Of a DNA stretch of 14,661 bases, positions 1 to 6,832 are shown piece by piece. This stretch comes from Peptococcaceae bacterium (GTDB lineage: Bacteria > Bacillota > DSM-521 > Neomoorellales > Neomoorellaceae): contig DOLC01000024.1 of the NCBI GenBank assembly GCA_003509545.1, forward strand, positions 1-14,661. Direction: 5' to 3'. The notes under the pieces were generated by a model, which worked only from the letters and a program-made list of their open reading frames with translations, ran no database searches and was not told the DNA's origin. The position numbers and the translations under genes were made by a program. The number at the start of each line of letters is the position of its first letter. Position 1 is the first letter of the stretch.

Positions 1-40
1 GATATCTACCCTCTTTCCCAACACGACGCTCTTCCGATCA
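1..40 (+). other. Illumina P5/Read 1 adapter remnant (sequencing artefact)
   Basis: The 40 bases align without gaps to the last 40 bases of the Illumina universal P5/Read 1 adapter. There are 36 matches; the mismatches fall at positions 3, 10, 20 and 40. Positions 21-39 are a 19-base exact run. This is not genomic sequence. It marks an untrimmed contig end, so nothing can be said about the natural neighbour on this side, and bases just after 40 may also be unreliable. Confidence 0.95.
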
Positions 41-140
41 GAGGCGCCTACCCTATTGATTACAGGGTTGCTTCTGTAAGATTATGTCAGTGCCCTCCAA
101 AATTTCGGCCACAACGCAAATGCCTCACATTTTTCATCAT
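41..140. other. Short noncoding stretch at contig end
   Basis: About 100 bases between the adapter remnant and the terminator of the DUF3870 gene. I see no open frame with a ribosome binding site and no repeat. A GGAGGG on the minus strand near 98-103 has no usable start codon after it. Confidence 0.4.
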
Positions 141-170
141 AATATAAAATTCCCGGAGGCGCTGCCTTCC
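141..170 (-). terminator. Probable intrinsic terminator after the DUF3870 gene
   Basis: On the minus strand, directly after the stop codon at 171-173, an arm at 164-170 pairs with an arm at 155-160. This gives six base pairs with one bulged A and a three-base loop. It is followed by an A/T tract at 141-151 that is T-rich in the RNA sense but interrupted, so termination may be moderate. Confidence 0.5.
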
Positions 171-479
171 CTATAATGCTCTTCCCTGCCGGTAAGCAAC
201 GTACTTTTCGTGTATCGCGCGAAAGGCCATCACTACTGCTTTACGGGCGCTACCACAGTAACGCCGTTCGATCTTTTCCACCAGCTCTTCGATACCATCA
301 CTTAACCGGTAACCCAAGGCTATTTCCCTTACTATTCTGCGGGCCACACTCGTAGCCAAGCTACAGTCAACATCTAAAATCTCTCCATCACTGGGCCTGA
401 CTTCTACCGCTACACCTACAACCTCATAGAGTTTATATGCTGTGATGGTGGAAGGTAGCCTGGCGTAGCCCGTAATCAA
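171..479 (-). CDS. DUF3870 domain-containing protein
   Basis: A 102-residue protein of unknown function. The N-terminal ITGYARLP, the VVGVAVEVRP strand, the LDVDCSLAT segment and the YCGSARKAVVMAFRA segment near the C-terminus match my memory of the DUF3870 family, small proteins of about 90-100 residues in Firmicutes. They occur near selenium-dependent molybdenum hydroxylase accessory genes, as here (YqeB is the next gene upstream on the same strand). There is no signal peptide or membrane segment. The start given is a TTG at 479, preceded by a modest AGAGG. A far stronger ribosome binding site (minus-strand GGGGGAGGTG, 511-520) lies further up, and the frame stays open to a TGA at 510-512, so the real start may be a non-canonical codon near 501-506. 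A separate promoter and long leader suggest regulation apart from yqeB. Confidence 0.75.
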   Translation of the reverse strand: MITGYARLPSTITAYKLYEVVGVAVEVRPSDGEILDVDCSLATSVARRIVREIALGYRLSDGIEELVEKIERRYCGSARKAVVMAFRAIHEKYVAYRQGRAL

Positions 480-674
480 GATAGTTTCCTCTTCCTTGCT
501 CGTAAGGCGTCACCTCCCCCGGGAACAAATCATTATATGAATATAATATCGCCCATTATTACTTGTCCAAAACCGAAAGTCCAATTCCTCAAGACAAAGA
601 TTAAGCCCCTGTTCCCCTCCCGTATGATTAAATTAGGGGCATGCAAGGAGCATGTCTTCGGTTCCTTTACCTTC
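480..674 (-). other. Structured 5' leader of the DUF3870 gene (candidate)
   Basis: The predicted transcript carries about 195 bases before the TTG start. Seen directly are inverted repeats 657-663 with 571-577 (7 bp), 653-656 with 593-596 (4 bp), hairpin 650-654 with 640-644 (5 bp, loop 645-649) and 635-640 with 605-610 (6 bp). A 3-bp hairpin at 660-671 has a loop containing AAGGA in the RNA sense, complementary to the UCCUU loop of the 640-654 hairpin. Some pairings exclude one another. I could not match it to a known riboswitch from memory. An open frame of 62 codons at 537-725 on the plus strand has no ribosome binding site and is not called. Confidence 0.35.
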
Positions 675-680
675 GCTTTA

Positions 681-709
681 AAACTAACATTGTTGAACCC
701 TTTTGTCAA
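681..709 (-). promoter_or_regulatory. Promoter of the DUF3870 gene
   Basis: On the minus strand a perfect -35 TTGACA (704-709) is followed after 17 bases by TAGTTT (681-686), a weak -10. The predicted start of transcription is near 674. The perfect -35 with correct spacing makes a sigma-A promoter plausible; the poor -10 keeps confidence moderate. Confidence 0.45.
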
Positions 710-784
710 TCCTCTTCTATATTAGTCCAGTTTAGGATCCCTTTTTTGCTTCCTACTCCCTTACGTGCACCCTTTTCCCTAGGA

Positions 785-1606
785 CTAAGGTGAGGATAGA
801 CTTATAATCCTGCGATTCTGGAAAAACAAAATAGCTTCCAGGACTCCTCCGGCTATGGCCCGCGCCTTGTCGGAGATGGTAAAGCAATGCTCCCGTTGTG
901 CCCGGGGATCCACATCCCCTACCTTCATGCCTGGGGTAACCCGCAAGCCGTCGTGCAGCATCCCGCGCAGGATCCCGTCTATAGCGCTCACCACCGGTAC
1001 TCCTTCAACGGTTGCTACTACTTCCCCCGCCTGGACCCAATCCCCGATCCTTTTAAGCCCCTGAAATTTTCCCTCCGCCGGAGCCCTTATTACCCGCTCC
1101 GAGCTGTAGCCGCCCACTTCGCCGGGTACTCCGGTATTGGGTAAAGCCTCACCGTGGAAAATAACGCGCCCCAAGTAATGGCCCCGCATGGTTTCGATGA
1201 CCGCATGGGCATCGCGGCCGGCCCGGAAGCCGGGTCCCAAGGCTATGACTATGGGGGCTTGATCCATAGACGTTCCTACGTTGGTTTTGGCCATGATGGC
1301 GTCGACCACCACCTGCGGCCGCAGTTCATTGACTACGCCGGCTTGGGGATCGACCAGGACGGCCACCTCGTCCCGGGAAGCCACCTGCCATGCTTCTTCG
1401 CCATCCCTTACCAGCCTTCCTCGAAGACCTTCTATCTCTACCACACCCTCATAAACGGCTTCGGCAAAGGCTACCGTCCGCCTTATCACTGTAGGCTGAG
1501 GTATTTCGGTCATGATTATTTGAAATCCTGCCCGCCATAGGCGGTGCGCCACGCCGCTGGCCAGATCCCCGGCTCCCTTGATGACCACCAGGTTTTCCCG
1601 GCCCAT
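785..1606 (-). CDS. yqeB: Selenium-dependent molybdenum hydroxylase accessory protein YqeB (EF2563 family)
   Basis: A 273-residue cytosolic protein of the YqeB/EF2563 family. The family co-occurs with molybdenum hydroxylases carrying a labile selenium ligand and is thought to help make the selenium-containing centre; its reaction is not established. Seen in the sequence: an N-terminal nucleotide-binding-like VIKGAGDLASGVAHRL (residues 8-23), the following TEIPQPTVIRR, the VVDAIMAKTN segment near residue 100, the ALGPGFRAG segment near 123-131, and a C-terminal barrel-like region with APAEGKF and GDVDPR. Length is normal for the family. The ATG at 1606 is four bases after the stop of the YqeC-MocA gene, preceded by AAGGGG, so translation is probably coupled. 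It is the last gene of the operon; no T-rich terminator is evident directly after it. Confidence 0.88.
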   Translation of the reverse strand: MGRENLVVIKGAGDLASGVAHRLWRAGFQIIMTEIPQPTVIRRTVAFAEAVYEGVVEIEGLRGRLVRDGEEAWQVASRDEVAVLVDPQAGVVNELRPQVVVDAIMAKTNVGTSMDQAPIVIALGPGFRAGRDAHAVIETMRGHYLGRVIFHGEALPNTGVPGEVGGYSSERVIRAPAEGKFQGLKRIGDWVQAGEVVATVEGVPVVSAIDGILRGMLHDGLRVTPGMKVGDVDPRAQREHCFTISDKARAIAGGVLEAILFFQNRRIISLSSP

Positions 1607-1610
1607 AAGC

Positions 1611-2990
1611 CTATTCCCCTTCCTCTATCTTTGTTCCCTCCACCCAGCGCCGGTAATCGGCGGGGGTATCGATATCGTAAGTTACACCGGGGCAATCCAC
1701 CGGCACTAGGCCCACTTCTTCCGGACGGAGTTCAAAAAGGGAGCGAGCGCCTTGGTCACCCTGGAGACGGCTAAGTTCTTCCCAGAGGTCGCTGTCCACC
1801 AGCACCGGGTTGCCCCGCCTCCCCCCGTACCAAGGGGCTACCAGCTTCTTGCCGCAACGCACGTAAGCATCCGCCAAAGCCCTAAGGACGGAGGGAGTGA
1901 TCCCCGGTTGGTCCGCCAGGATAAACAGGGCACCGGTGGCACCGGGGGAAAGGGCCGTCAACCCGGCTCGCAGAGAAGTGCTCATGCCTTCCCGGTAGGC
2001 AGGGTTGTAGACCAGATTTACCGGGTACTGTTGCAAAGTCCCGGCTATTTCGCTAGCCGCGTGGCCGAGGACGACGGCCACTTCGCCCAACTCCGACGCC
2101 AGAGCCACTTCCACAACGTGCTGCAGCATGGTCTTGTCCCGCCAAGGCGCCAGCTGTTTGGGCGCGCCGTAGCGCTGGCTTTCACCGGCCGCCAGGATTA
2201 TTGACCCCACGCGGCCGGCAGGGAAACCGGGGGACCGCAGGACCTGCCTCACCGGGGCCTGGGTCCTTACCGCCCCCAGGACCACCATCTCGGCACCTCT
2301 CTCCAACAGTTTACCGGCCAGGAGCCTGCCGGCCCTCTGGGCGGAATCCTCCTCGGCCTGGTTCAGAAGCACCGCCCAGCGGGCTCCGGGAGGTACTCCT
2401 TTGCGGCCCCCCTGGGGGTGGGTTAAGAGGTGGGCAGCCAGCTCAACGTCGACCTGGCGAGGTACTTCTTCTGCTCCCCATAGGCTCGGGATAAGTTCTG
2501 CGCGGTGCACCCACGGTTTCGCCGGGAGGTGACCCATGACCTCCAATCCCATAACCGTAACTACCAGGGTGGTCACCGCGGGAATAACCGGCTCATGGGC
2601 CGCCGGTACCTTGAGGAAGGCTCCGGCTGCTCCGTCCCCTTCGATAAGGATGTAGTCCGCCGGCAGGCCGGCAAGGCGGGCGACGGCTTCCGGAGCCACT
2701 CCCAGGAGCTTACCCTCGGCCCCTAGGCCCCGTCCGCAGGTCACCAGGGGGGAACGGGCAAGCTCGGCTGCCACCCCGGCCACCAGCTCGGCAATATCCG
2801 CCCGGCACAGGGGTTCCGCGAGAACGCGGGCCTGTTCTGCCAGCATTTTAGTTGTGGTTGTGGCTATCACCCGTTTGCCCCGGGCCACCAGTTCCCGGGC
2901 CAAACAAATAAGGGCAGAGGTCTTACCCCCTGCCCCCACCAGAGTAACTATTTCCTTCTCACCCAATCCCAGACCGGCCTGGAGCTCCAT
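1611..2990 (-). CDS. YqeC-MocA fusion: selenium-dependent hydroxylase accessory protein joined to molybdenum cofactor cytidylyltransferase
   Basis: A 459-residue two-domain protein. The N-terminal half is YqeC-like: P-loop-like LVGAGGKTSA (about residues 17-26), TTTTKM (44-49), and ILIEGDGAAG (114-123). The C-terminal half, from about residue 261, is a MobA/MocA nucleotidyltransferase with LAAGESQRYGAPKQL (266-280), LADQPG (358-363) and DIDTPADY (439-446). MocA enzymes transfer CMP from CTP to molybdopterin, giving MCD for xanthine-dehydrogenase-type hydroxylases. YqeC and MocA are usually separate genes, so the fusion links two steps of the same maturation route. I prefer the ATG at 2990: a TTG at 3011 lacks a ribosome binding site, whereas GGTGGTGGG lies ahead of the ATG, and the protein then starts MELQAGLGL as YqeC proteins do. 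It lies just downstream of the regulator gene and upstream of yqeB. Confidence 0.85.
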   Translation of the reverse strand: MELQAGLGLGEKEIVTLVGAGGKTSALICLARELVARGKRVIATTTTKMLAEQARVLAEPLCRADIAELVAGVAAELARSPLVTCGRGLGAEGKLLGVAPEAVARLAGLPADYILIEGDGAAGAFLKVPAAHEPVIPAVTTLVVTVMGLEVMGHLPAKPWVHRAELIPSLWGAEEVPRQVDVELAAHLLTHPQGGRKGVPPGARWAVLLNQAEEDSAQRAGRLLAGKLLERGAEMVVLGAVRTQAPVRQVLRSPGFPAGRVGSIILAAGESQRYGAPKQLAPWRDKTMLQHVVEVALASELGEVAVVLGHAASEIAGTLQQYPVNLVYNPAYREGMSTSLRAGLTALSPGATGALFILADQPGITPSVLRALADAYVRCGKKLVAPWYGGRRGNPVLVDSDLWEELSRLQGDQGARSLFELRPEEVGLVPVDCPGVTYDIDTPADYRRWVEGTKIEEGE

Positions 2991-3015
2991 GGGAGGGTTC
3001 CCACCACCCAAAGGG

Positions 3016-3552
3016 CTAAAATAGAGGAGGAGTCATAGCCGATAAAAACACCAGTTCTTTATCTCCGGGATTCCATAGCTTGTGGGGGACGGCGGCATAG
3101 TAATAAATACTATCTCCTTCCTCCAGGCGGTAAACTTCTCCTCCGATCTCGATTTCCATACAACCCTGCAGGACCACAATACACTCTTCCCCCGGGTGGG
3201 AGAGCGGTTCGTCGCAGCTGACGGCCCCCGCCTCCAGGCGGGCCATCATGATTTCCATTTTACGGTTGAGATCAGGAGACAGCAGTTCATAGGTTAGATG
3301 AGACTGGGGAAACTTTAAGACTTTACGCTTGTCCCGCCGGACTACGGGGCTGTGATCCTCATGATTTAGAAGGAAGTAAAAGATAGGTACTTCCAGGGCC
3401 TCCGCTATTTTGCGGAGGGAAGTTATCGAAGGGTCGGCCAGGTCCCGCTCTACCTGACTTAAGAAACTAGAGGTAAGTCCGGTCTTTTCTGCCACGTCCT
3501 TTAAGCTCATGCCCCTGTCCCGGCGGATTTGACGGATTTTTTTCCCTAGCAT
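3016..3552 (-). CDS. XRE-family transcriptional regulator with C-terminal cupin domain
   Basis: A 178-residue DNA-binding regulator. Residues 5-60 are a helix-turn-helix of the XRE/Cro type (IRQIRRDRGMSLKDVA, then TSSFLSQVERDLADPSITSLRKIAEAL). Residues about 105-175 form a cupin barrel with SHPGEECIVVLQG, EGDSIYYYAAVPHKLWN, typical of the SinR/PuuR-like HTH-cupin class, where the cupin senses a small molecule. The ligand here is unknown. ATG at 3552 overlaps the end of the short xdhC gene by 7 bases and has a strong AGGAGG nearby, so expression is coupled to the accessory genes. Its position among them suggests it controls this operon or the hydroxylase genes; that is inference. Confidence 0.88.
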   Translation of the reverse strand: MLGKKIRQIRRDRGMSLKDVAEKTGLTSSFLSQVERDLADPSITSLRKIAEALEVPIFYFLLNHEDHSPVVRRDKRKVLKFPQSHLTYELLSPDLNRKMEIMMARLEAGAVSCDEPLSHPGEECIVVLQGCMEIEIGGEVYRLEEGDSIYYYAAVPHKLWNPGDKELVFLSAMTPPLF

Positions 3553-3872
3553 GTCTTACCTCCTAAAGGCTCCAAGAACACGTCCATAATCCCTCCGCAT
3601 ACCATACCCTCGTCTTCGGCAACCTCGGCCGTGAGATCCACGCGGACCACTCCCGCCTTTCCGTCTTGCAATACCTCCAGCGCCCGCTGCCGCACTTCAG
3701 CCTCGGCACAGCCGCCGCCGATGGTACCGAACATCCTGCCATCGGGCAGGACGACGAGGCCGGAACCTGCTTCCCGGGGAGTGGAACCTTTGGTCCGTAC
3801 TATGGTAGCCAGGACGAAAGTTTCTCCCTGTTCCAATAAATTAACTATGGTATTCACCAGTTCTTTATCCAT
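3546..3872 (-). CDS. XdhC/CoxI domain protein (stand-alone N-terminal domain)
   Basis: A 108-residue protein that is only the XdhC_CoxI domain. Canonical family motifs are present: VLATIVRTKGSTPREAGSG (about residues 19-37), GRMFGTIGGGCAEAEVRQRA (48-67) and GMVCGGIMDVFLEP (about 89-102). XdhC/CoxI proteins bind the molybdenum cofactor and help insert its terminal sulfido (or seleno) ligand into hydroxylases. The Rossmann domain that normally follows is missing and is found instead in the gene just upstream (3966-4715). I chose ATG 3872 because AGGTGG stands about 8 bases before it; a GTG at 3884 is the alternative. The 93 bases upstream are AT-rich and hold an 8-bp palindrome (3914-3921) but no clear promoter. 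Confidence 0.85.
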   Translation of the reverse strand: MDKELVNTIVNLLEQGETFVLATIVRTKGSTPREAGSGLVVLPDGRMFGTIGGGCAEAEVRQRALEVLQDGKAGVVRVDLTAEVAEDEGMVCGGIMDVFLEPLGGKTC

Positions 3873-3965
3873 TGGGGCCCCCACCTGCTAGATCACTACT
3901 TACATCCTAATACAACATGTTTGGTCATTTTCCTTCTATTCTAGTGAAATTTCCGCAATCAAGTT

Positions 3966-4715
3966 CTATCTACCTTCACGATATACCCTGATAATTTCCG
4001 CCAAGATGCTTACCCCAATTTCTCCCGGCGTTTCCGCCCCGATGTCCACTCCGATGGGAGCGTGCACCCGGTCCAGGGCTTCCTGGGGTATTCCGTCGGC
4101 CAAGAGCCGTGCCCTGACGCCCTGGACCTTGCGCCGGCTGCCGATCATGCCGATATAAGCGGCTGGAGAGCCAATCACCTGCCGCAAACATTCGTAATCA
4201 TGGCGATGTCCCCGGGTCACAATAACGACATAGGTGGCCGGATCAATCTGGATGTTTTGGAGGGCGTCTGCGAAGTCCCGGCATATGATTTCATCAGCGT
4301 GGGGAAAGAGCTGCGGGTTGGCGAAGGCCGGCCGGTCGTCCACTACCGTTACCCGGTAGCCCACTTCCTTGGCCAGGGCGGCGACTTTTTGCCCTACATG
4401 GCCCCCACCTAAAATTAGAATCTTGGGCTCCGGCAATACCGGCTCCAGGAACACCTCCACTTCGTTGTCCTCCAGAGTGAGGCTGACCAGTTGTGGCCGC
4501 CGCCGGGCAAAAACCTCCGGCACCCGCGCCGCCACGAGGGCGTCCAGCCGGGGGTCCCCCAGGCTACCGCAGCCTTCGCCGTTAGTGTAGTAGAGCCTCC
4601 TTCCACCCGGCTTGACCGCCGGATACCCTCCCGGGGAAACCCTCACGATGGCGGCCGCTACCGCCGGGCGGTTGTGGTCCAGGGCCTCCTTGAGTTCCCG
4701 GAAAAAGCTCAGCAT
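3966..4715 (-). CDS. XdhC family protein with NAD(P)-like Rossmann domain
   Basis: A 249-residue maturation protein for molybdenum hydroxylases. Residues 97-249 are the XdhC Rossmann domain: ILILGGGHVGQ (99-109), VTVVDDRP (122-129), VVIVTRGHRHDYECL, AAYIGMIGSRRKV and APIGVDIGAETPGEIGVSI. Residues 1-95 resemble a degenerate XdhC/CoxI domain: the ending VEVFLEPVL is kept, but the GS-PR and GMxCGG motifs seen in the neighbouring short protein are absent. The two genes may therefore act as a split pair. The open frame extends upstream to 4841, but this would overlap the phosphatase gene by 133 bases. The ATG at 4715 has GAGGG ahead of it and overlaps the phosphatase stop by 7 bases, so I use it. 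Confidence 0.85.
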   Translation of the reverse strand: MLSFFRELKEALDHNRPAVAAAIVRVSPGGYPAVKPGGRRLYYTNGEGCGSLGDPRLDALVAARVPEVFARRRPQLVSLTLEDNEVEVFLEPVLPEPKILILGGGHVGQKVAALAKEVGYRVTVVDDRPAFANPQLFPHADEIICRDFADALQNIQIDPATYVVIVTRGHRHDYECLRQVIGSPAAYIGMIGSRRKVQGVRARLLADGIPQEALDRVHAPIGVDIGAETPGEIGVSILAEIIRVYREGR

Positions 4716-5386
4716 CCTCTCGCCCTCGCCTTCCCTACAATGTCCGCACTGCCTAATACCAGGTCCACCAGTTCCTCCATGGAATCCACCCAGAAATCTG
4801 GACCCGCCTCCAGCAAGCGTCGGCAAGGCACGCGACTCCATCCCGCGGCCACTGCGATCACACCGGCCGCCCTGGCCGCGGCAATGTCGTTAGGACTGTC
4901 TCCCACCATCAACACGGCCGCCGGTGGTAAGCCCAGGAGCTCTGCCCCCCGCAGGACCGGCTCCGGCCCCGGTTTGTGGTTTTCTACATCTTCCATGGTC
5001 ACAATGGCTTGGAAAAAGTCCAGCAATCCAAAGAGCTGCAGACCGTAGAGGGTGGTATCCCGCACCCGGGAGGTAACGATGCCCAGCTTAATTCCGGCCT
5101 GCCGCAGCTCTTCTAAACCCTCTCTGACACCGGGACAGAGACAAACCAGATTGTCAAAATGCTCCTGGCTGTAGCGGCGGTAAACCGGAAGCATCTCCTC
5201 CACCTTCTCGGGTAGAAAAGCTGCTAATCCCTCCCGCAAGGGTGCTCCAAAGTAAGGATAGACCTCCTCGGCATCTATCGTTCTCCCCAGGTGGGGCGCC
5301 AGTGTATATTGGAAAGATTTGATGACCAGATCCGATGTATCCAGGAGAGTGCCATCTAAATCGAAAAGCACGCCTTGCCAGGCCAA
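4709..5386 (-). CDS. HAD-superfamily hydrolase, PpaX/Gph-like
   Basis: A 225-residue cytosolic phosphatase. HAD motifs are intact: motif I FDLDGT with Asp9 and Asp11, motif II IVTSR, motif III with Lys in NHKPGPEP, and motif IV VGDSPNDI. The helical cap between residues about 18 and 85 makes it subclass IA, like pyrophosphatase PpaX and phosphoglycolate phosphatase Gph. The substrate cannot be told from sequence. The start is a TTG at 5386, with AGGGGGG about seven bases upstream; no later start keeps the catalytic Asp pair. It sits 15 bases after gatB and overlaps xdhC by 7 bases, linking the gat genes and the molybdenum genes into one run. Confidence 0.85.
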   Translation of the reverse strand: MAWQGVLFDLDGTLLDTSDLVIKSFQYTLAPHLGRTIDAEEVYPYFGAPLREGLAAFLPEKVEEMLPVYRRYSQEHFDNLVCLCPGVREGLEELRQAGIKLGIVTSRVRDTTLYGLQLFGLLDFFQAIVTMEDVENHKPGPEPVLRGAELLGLPPAAVLMVGDSPNDIAAARAAGVIAVAAGWSRVPCRRLLEAGPDFWVDSMEELVDLVLGSADIVGKARARGC

Positions 5387-5401
5387 GCTCCCGCCCCCCC
5401 T

Positions 5402-6832
5402 TTACAAGCGTTCCTTGAGAAGCTTATTCACCAGGGACGGGTTGGCCTTGCCTTTAGTTTCCTTCATAACCTGGCCCACCAGGAAACCGAGGGCCTTCTC
5501 CTTACCGTTGCGGTAGTCCTCCACAACCTTGGGATGGGAGGCCAGCACCCTTTCTACAATGGGTGTCAGCTCCGCCACATCGCTGATCTGGACTAATCCC
5601 TTGGCCTGGACAATCTCCCGCGCGCCCTTGCCGGTGGCAAACATTTCTTCGAAAACCTGCTTGGCAATCTTAATACTGATTACGCCTTCCTCCTGGAGCT
5701 TGAGGAGCTCCGCTAAATTCTCCGGGGTTACAGGCGCCTGGTTAGGTTCCAGGCCTTGGGCGTTGAGGAGGCGTAAGAAGTCGCCCATGAGCCAGTTGCT
5801 GACCTGTTTGGCGTCGGGGAAGAGGGCTACCGCCCGTTCAAAGTAGTCCGCCAGGGCCCGGGAACCGGTGATGATACCGGCATCATACTCCGGCAGCCCG
5901 TATTGGCGCACCAACCGTTCCCGACGGGCATCGGGTAGTTCCGGCAGTCCCGCCCTCACCTTTTCGATCCATTCCTGGTCAATGGCCAGGGGTACCAAAT
6001 CCGGCTCGGGGAAATAGCGATAATCATGGGCTTCTTCCTTGCTCCGCATGGTATAGGTTACCTGTTTGTCTTCGTCCCAGGCCCGCGTCTCCTGCACTAC
6101 CCGCTCTCCCTTTTCCAGCAACTCGATTTGCCGCTGGATTTCATAGCTTAGGGCCCGTTGCAGGGCGCGAAAAGAGTTCATATTCTTCACTTCGGTTTTG
6201 GTTCCAAAGGACGTGGCGCCCTTGGGACGCACTGAGACGTTGGCATCGCAGCGCAGGGATCCTTCCTGCATCTTGCAATCCGAAACATCGATATATTCGA
6301 GGATAGCCTTTAATTTCTCCATGTAAGCCCGGGCTTCTTCGGGCGACCGCAAATCCGGTTCGGATACAATCTCCAGCAAAGGCACGCCGGCCCGGTTATA
6401 ATCCACCAGGGAATAATCTCCGTTGGGGCCTTCTACATGGATGAGCTTTCCGGCGTCCTCCTCCATGTGGACGCGGGTAATTCCGATCCGCTTCTTCTCC
6501 CCGTCCACTTCGATTTCCAGATAGCCATTCCGGGCCAGGGGCATATCGTACTGGGATATCTGGTAGTTTTTGGGTAAATCCGGATAATAGTAATTCTTGC
6601 GATCAAACTTACACATGGGCGCAATGGTACAATTGAGGGCTAGGGCTGTTCGCAGGCCGAATTCCACCATCCGCCGGTTGATAACCGGCAGCACGCCCGG
6701 TAGTCCCAAGCAGACGGGGCAGACGTGGGTGTTGGGTTCACCGCCGAAGGCTGTCGTACAACTGCAAAAAGCTTTGGATTCCGTCTTTAACTCTACATGG
6801 ACTTCCAGGCCGATGACCGCTTCGTATTCCAT
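5402..6832 (-). CDS. gatB: Aspartyl/glutamyl-tRNA(Asn/Gln) amidotransferase subunit B
   Basis: A 476-residue kinase/tRNA-binding subunit of the GatCAB transamidase, which activates Glu-tRNA(Gln) or Asp-tRNA(Asn) with ATP and converts it to the amide. Seen: YEAVIGLEVHVEL at the start, zinc-type cysteines C23, C25, C38 and C41 (CSC and CPVC), YYYPDLPKNYQISQYD, and HDYRYFPEPDL in the catalytic cradle; the C-terminal YqeY-like tail domain ends FLVGQVMKETKGKANP. Length is normal. The open frame extends nine codons upstream, but the ATG at 6832 shares one base with the gatA stop (TGATG), giving classic coupling, and the protein then starts as the family does. Confidence 0.97.
   Translation of the reverse strand: MEYEAVIGLEVHVELKTESKAFCSCTTAFGGEPNTHVCPVCLGLPGVLPVINRRMVEFGLRTALALNCTIAPMCKFDRKNYYYPDLPKNYQISQYDMPLARNGYLEIEVDGEKKRIGITRVHMEEDAGKLIHVEGPNGDYSLVDYNRAGVPLLEIVSEPDLRSPEEARAYMEKLKAILEYIDVSDCKMQEGSLRCDANVSVRPKGATSFGTKTEVKNMNSFRALQRALSYEIQRQIELLEKGERVVQETRAWDEDKQVTYTMRSKEEAHDYRYFPEPDLVPLAIDQEWIEKVRAGLPELPDARRERLVRQYGLPEYDAGIITGSRALADYFERAVALFPDAKQVSNWLMGDFLRLLNAQGLEPNQAPVTPENLAELLKLQEEGVISIKIAKQVFEEMFATGKGAREIVQAKGLVQISDVAELTPIVERVLASHPKVVEDYRNGKEKALGFLVGQVMKETKGKANPSLVNKLLKERL

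Noticed and set aside
537..725. 62-codon open frame in the DUF3870 leader region, plus strand
   Set aside because: No ribosome binding site, biased composition, and it covers the minus-strand promoter and leader.
3966..4841. Longer form of the XdhC Rossmann protein starting at 4841
   Set aside because: The extra 42 residues overlap the phosphatase gene by 133 bases and resemble no XdhC sequence. ATG 4715 has a ribosome binding site and a coupling overlap.
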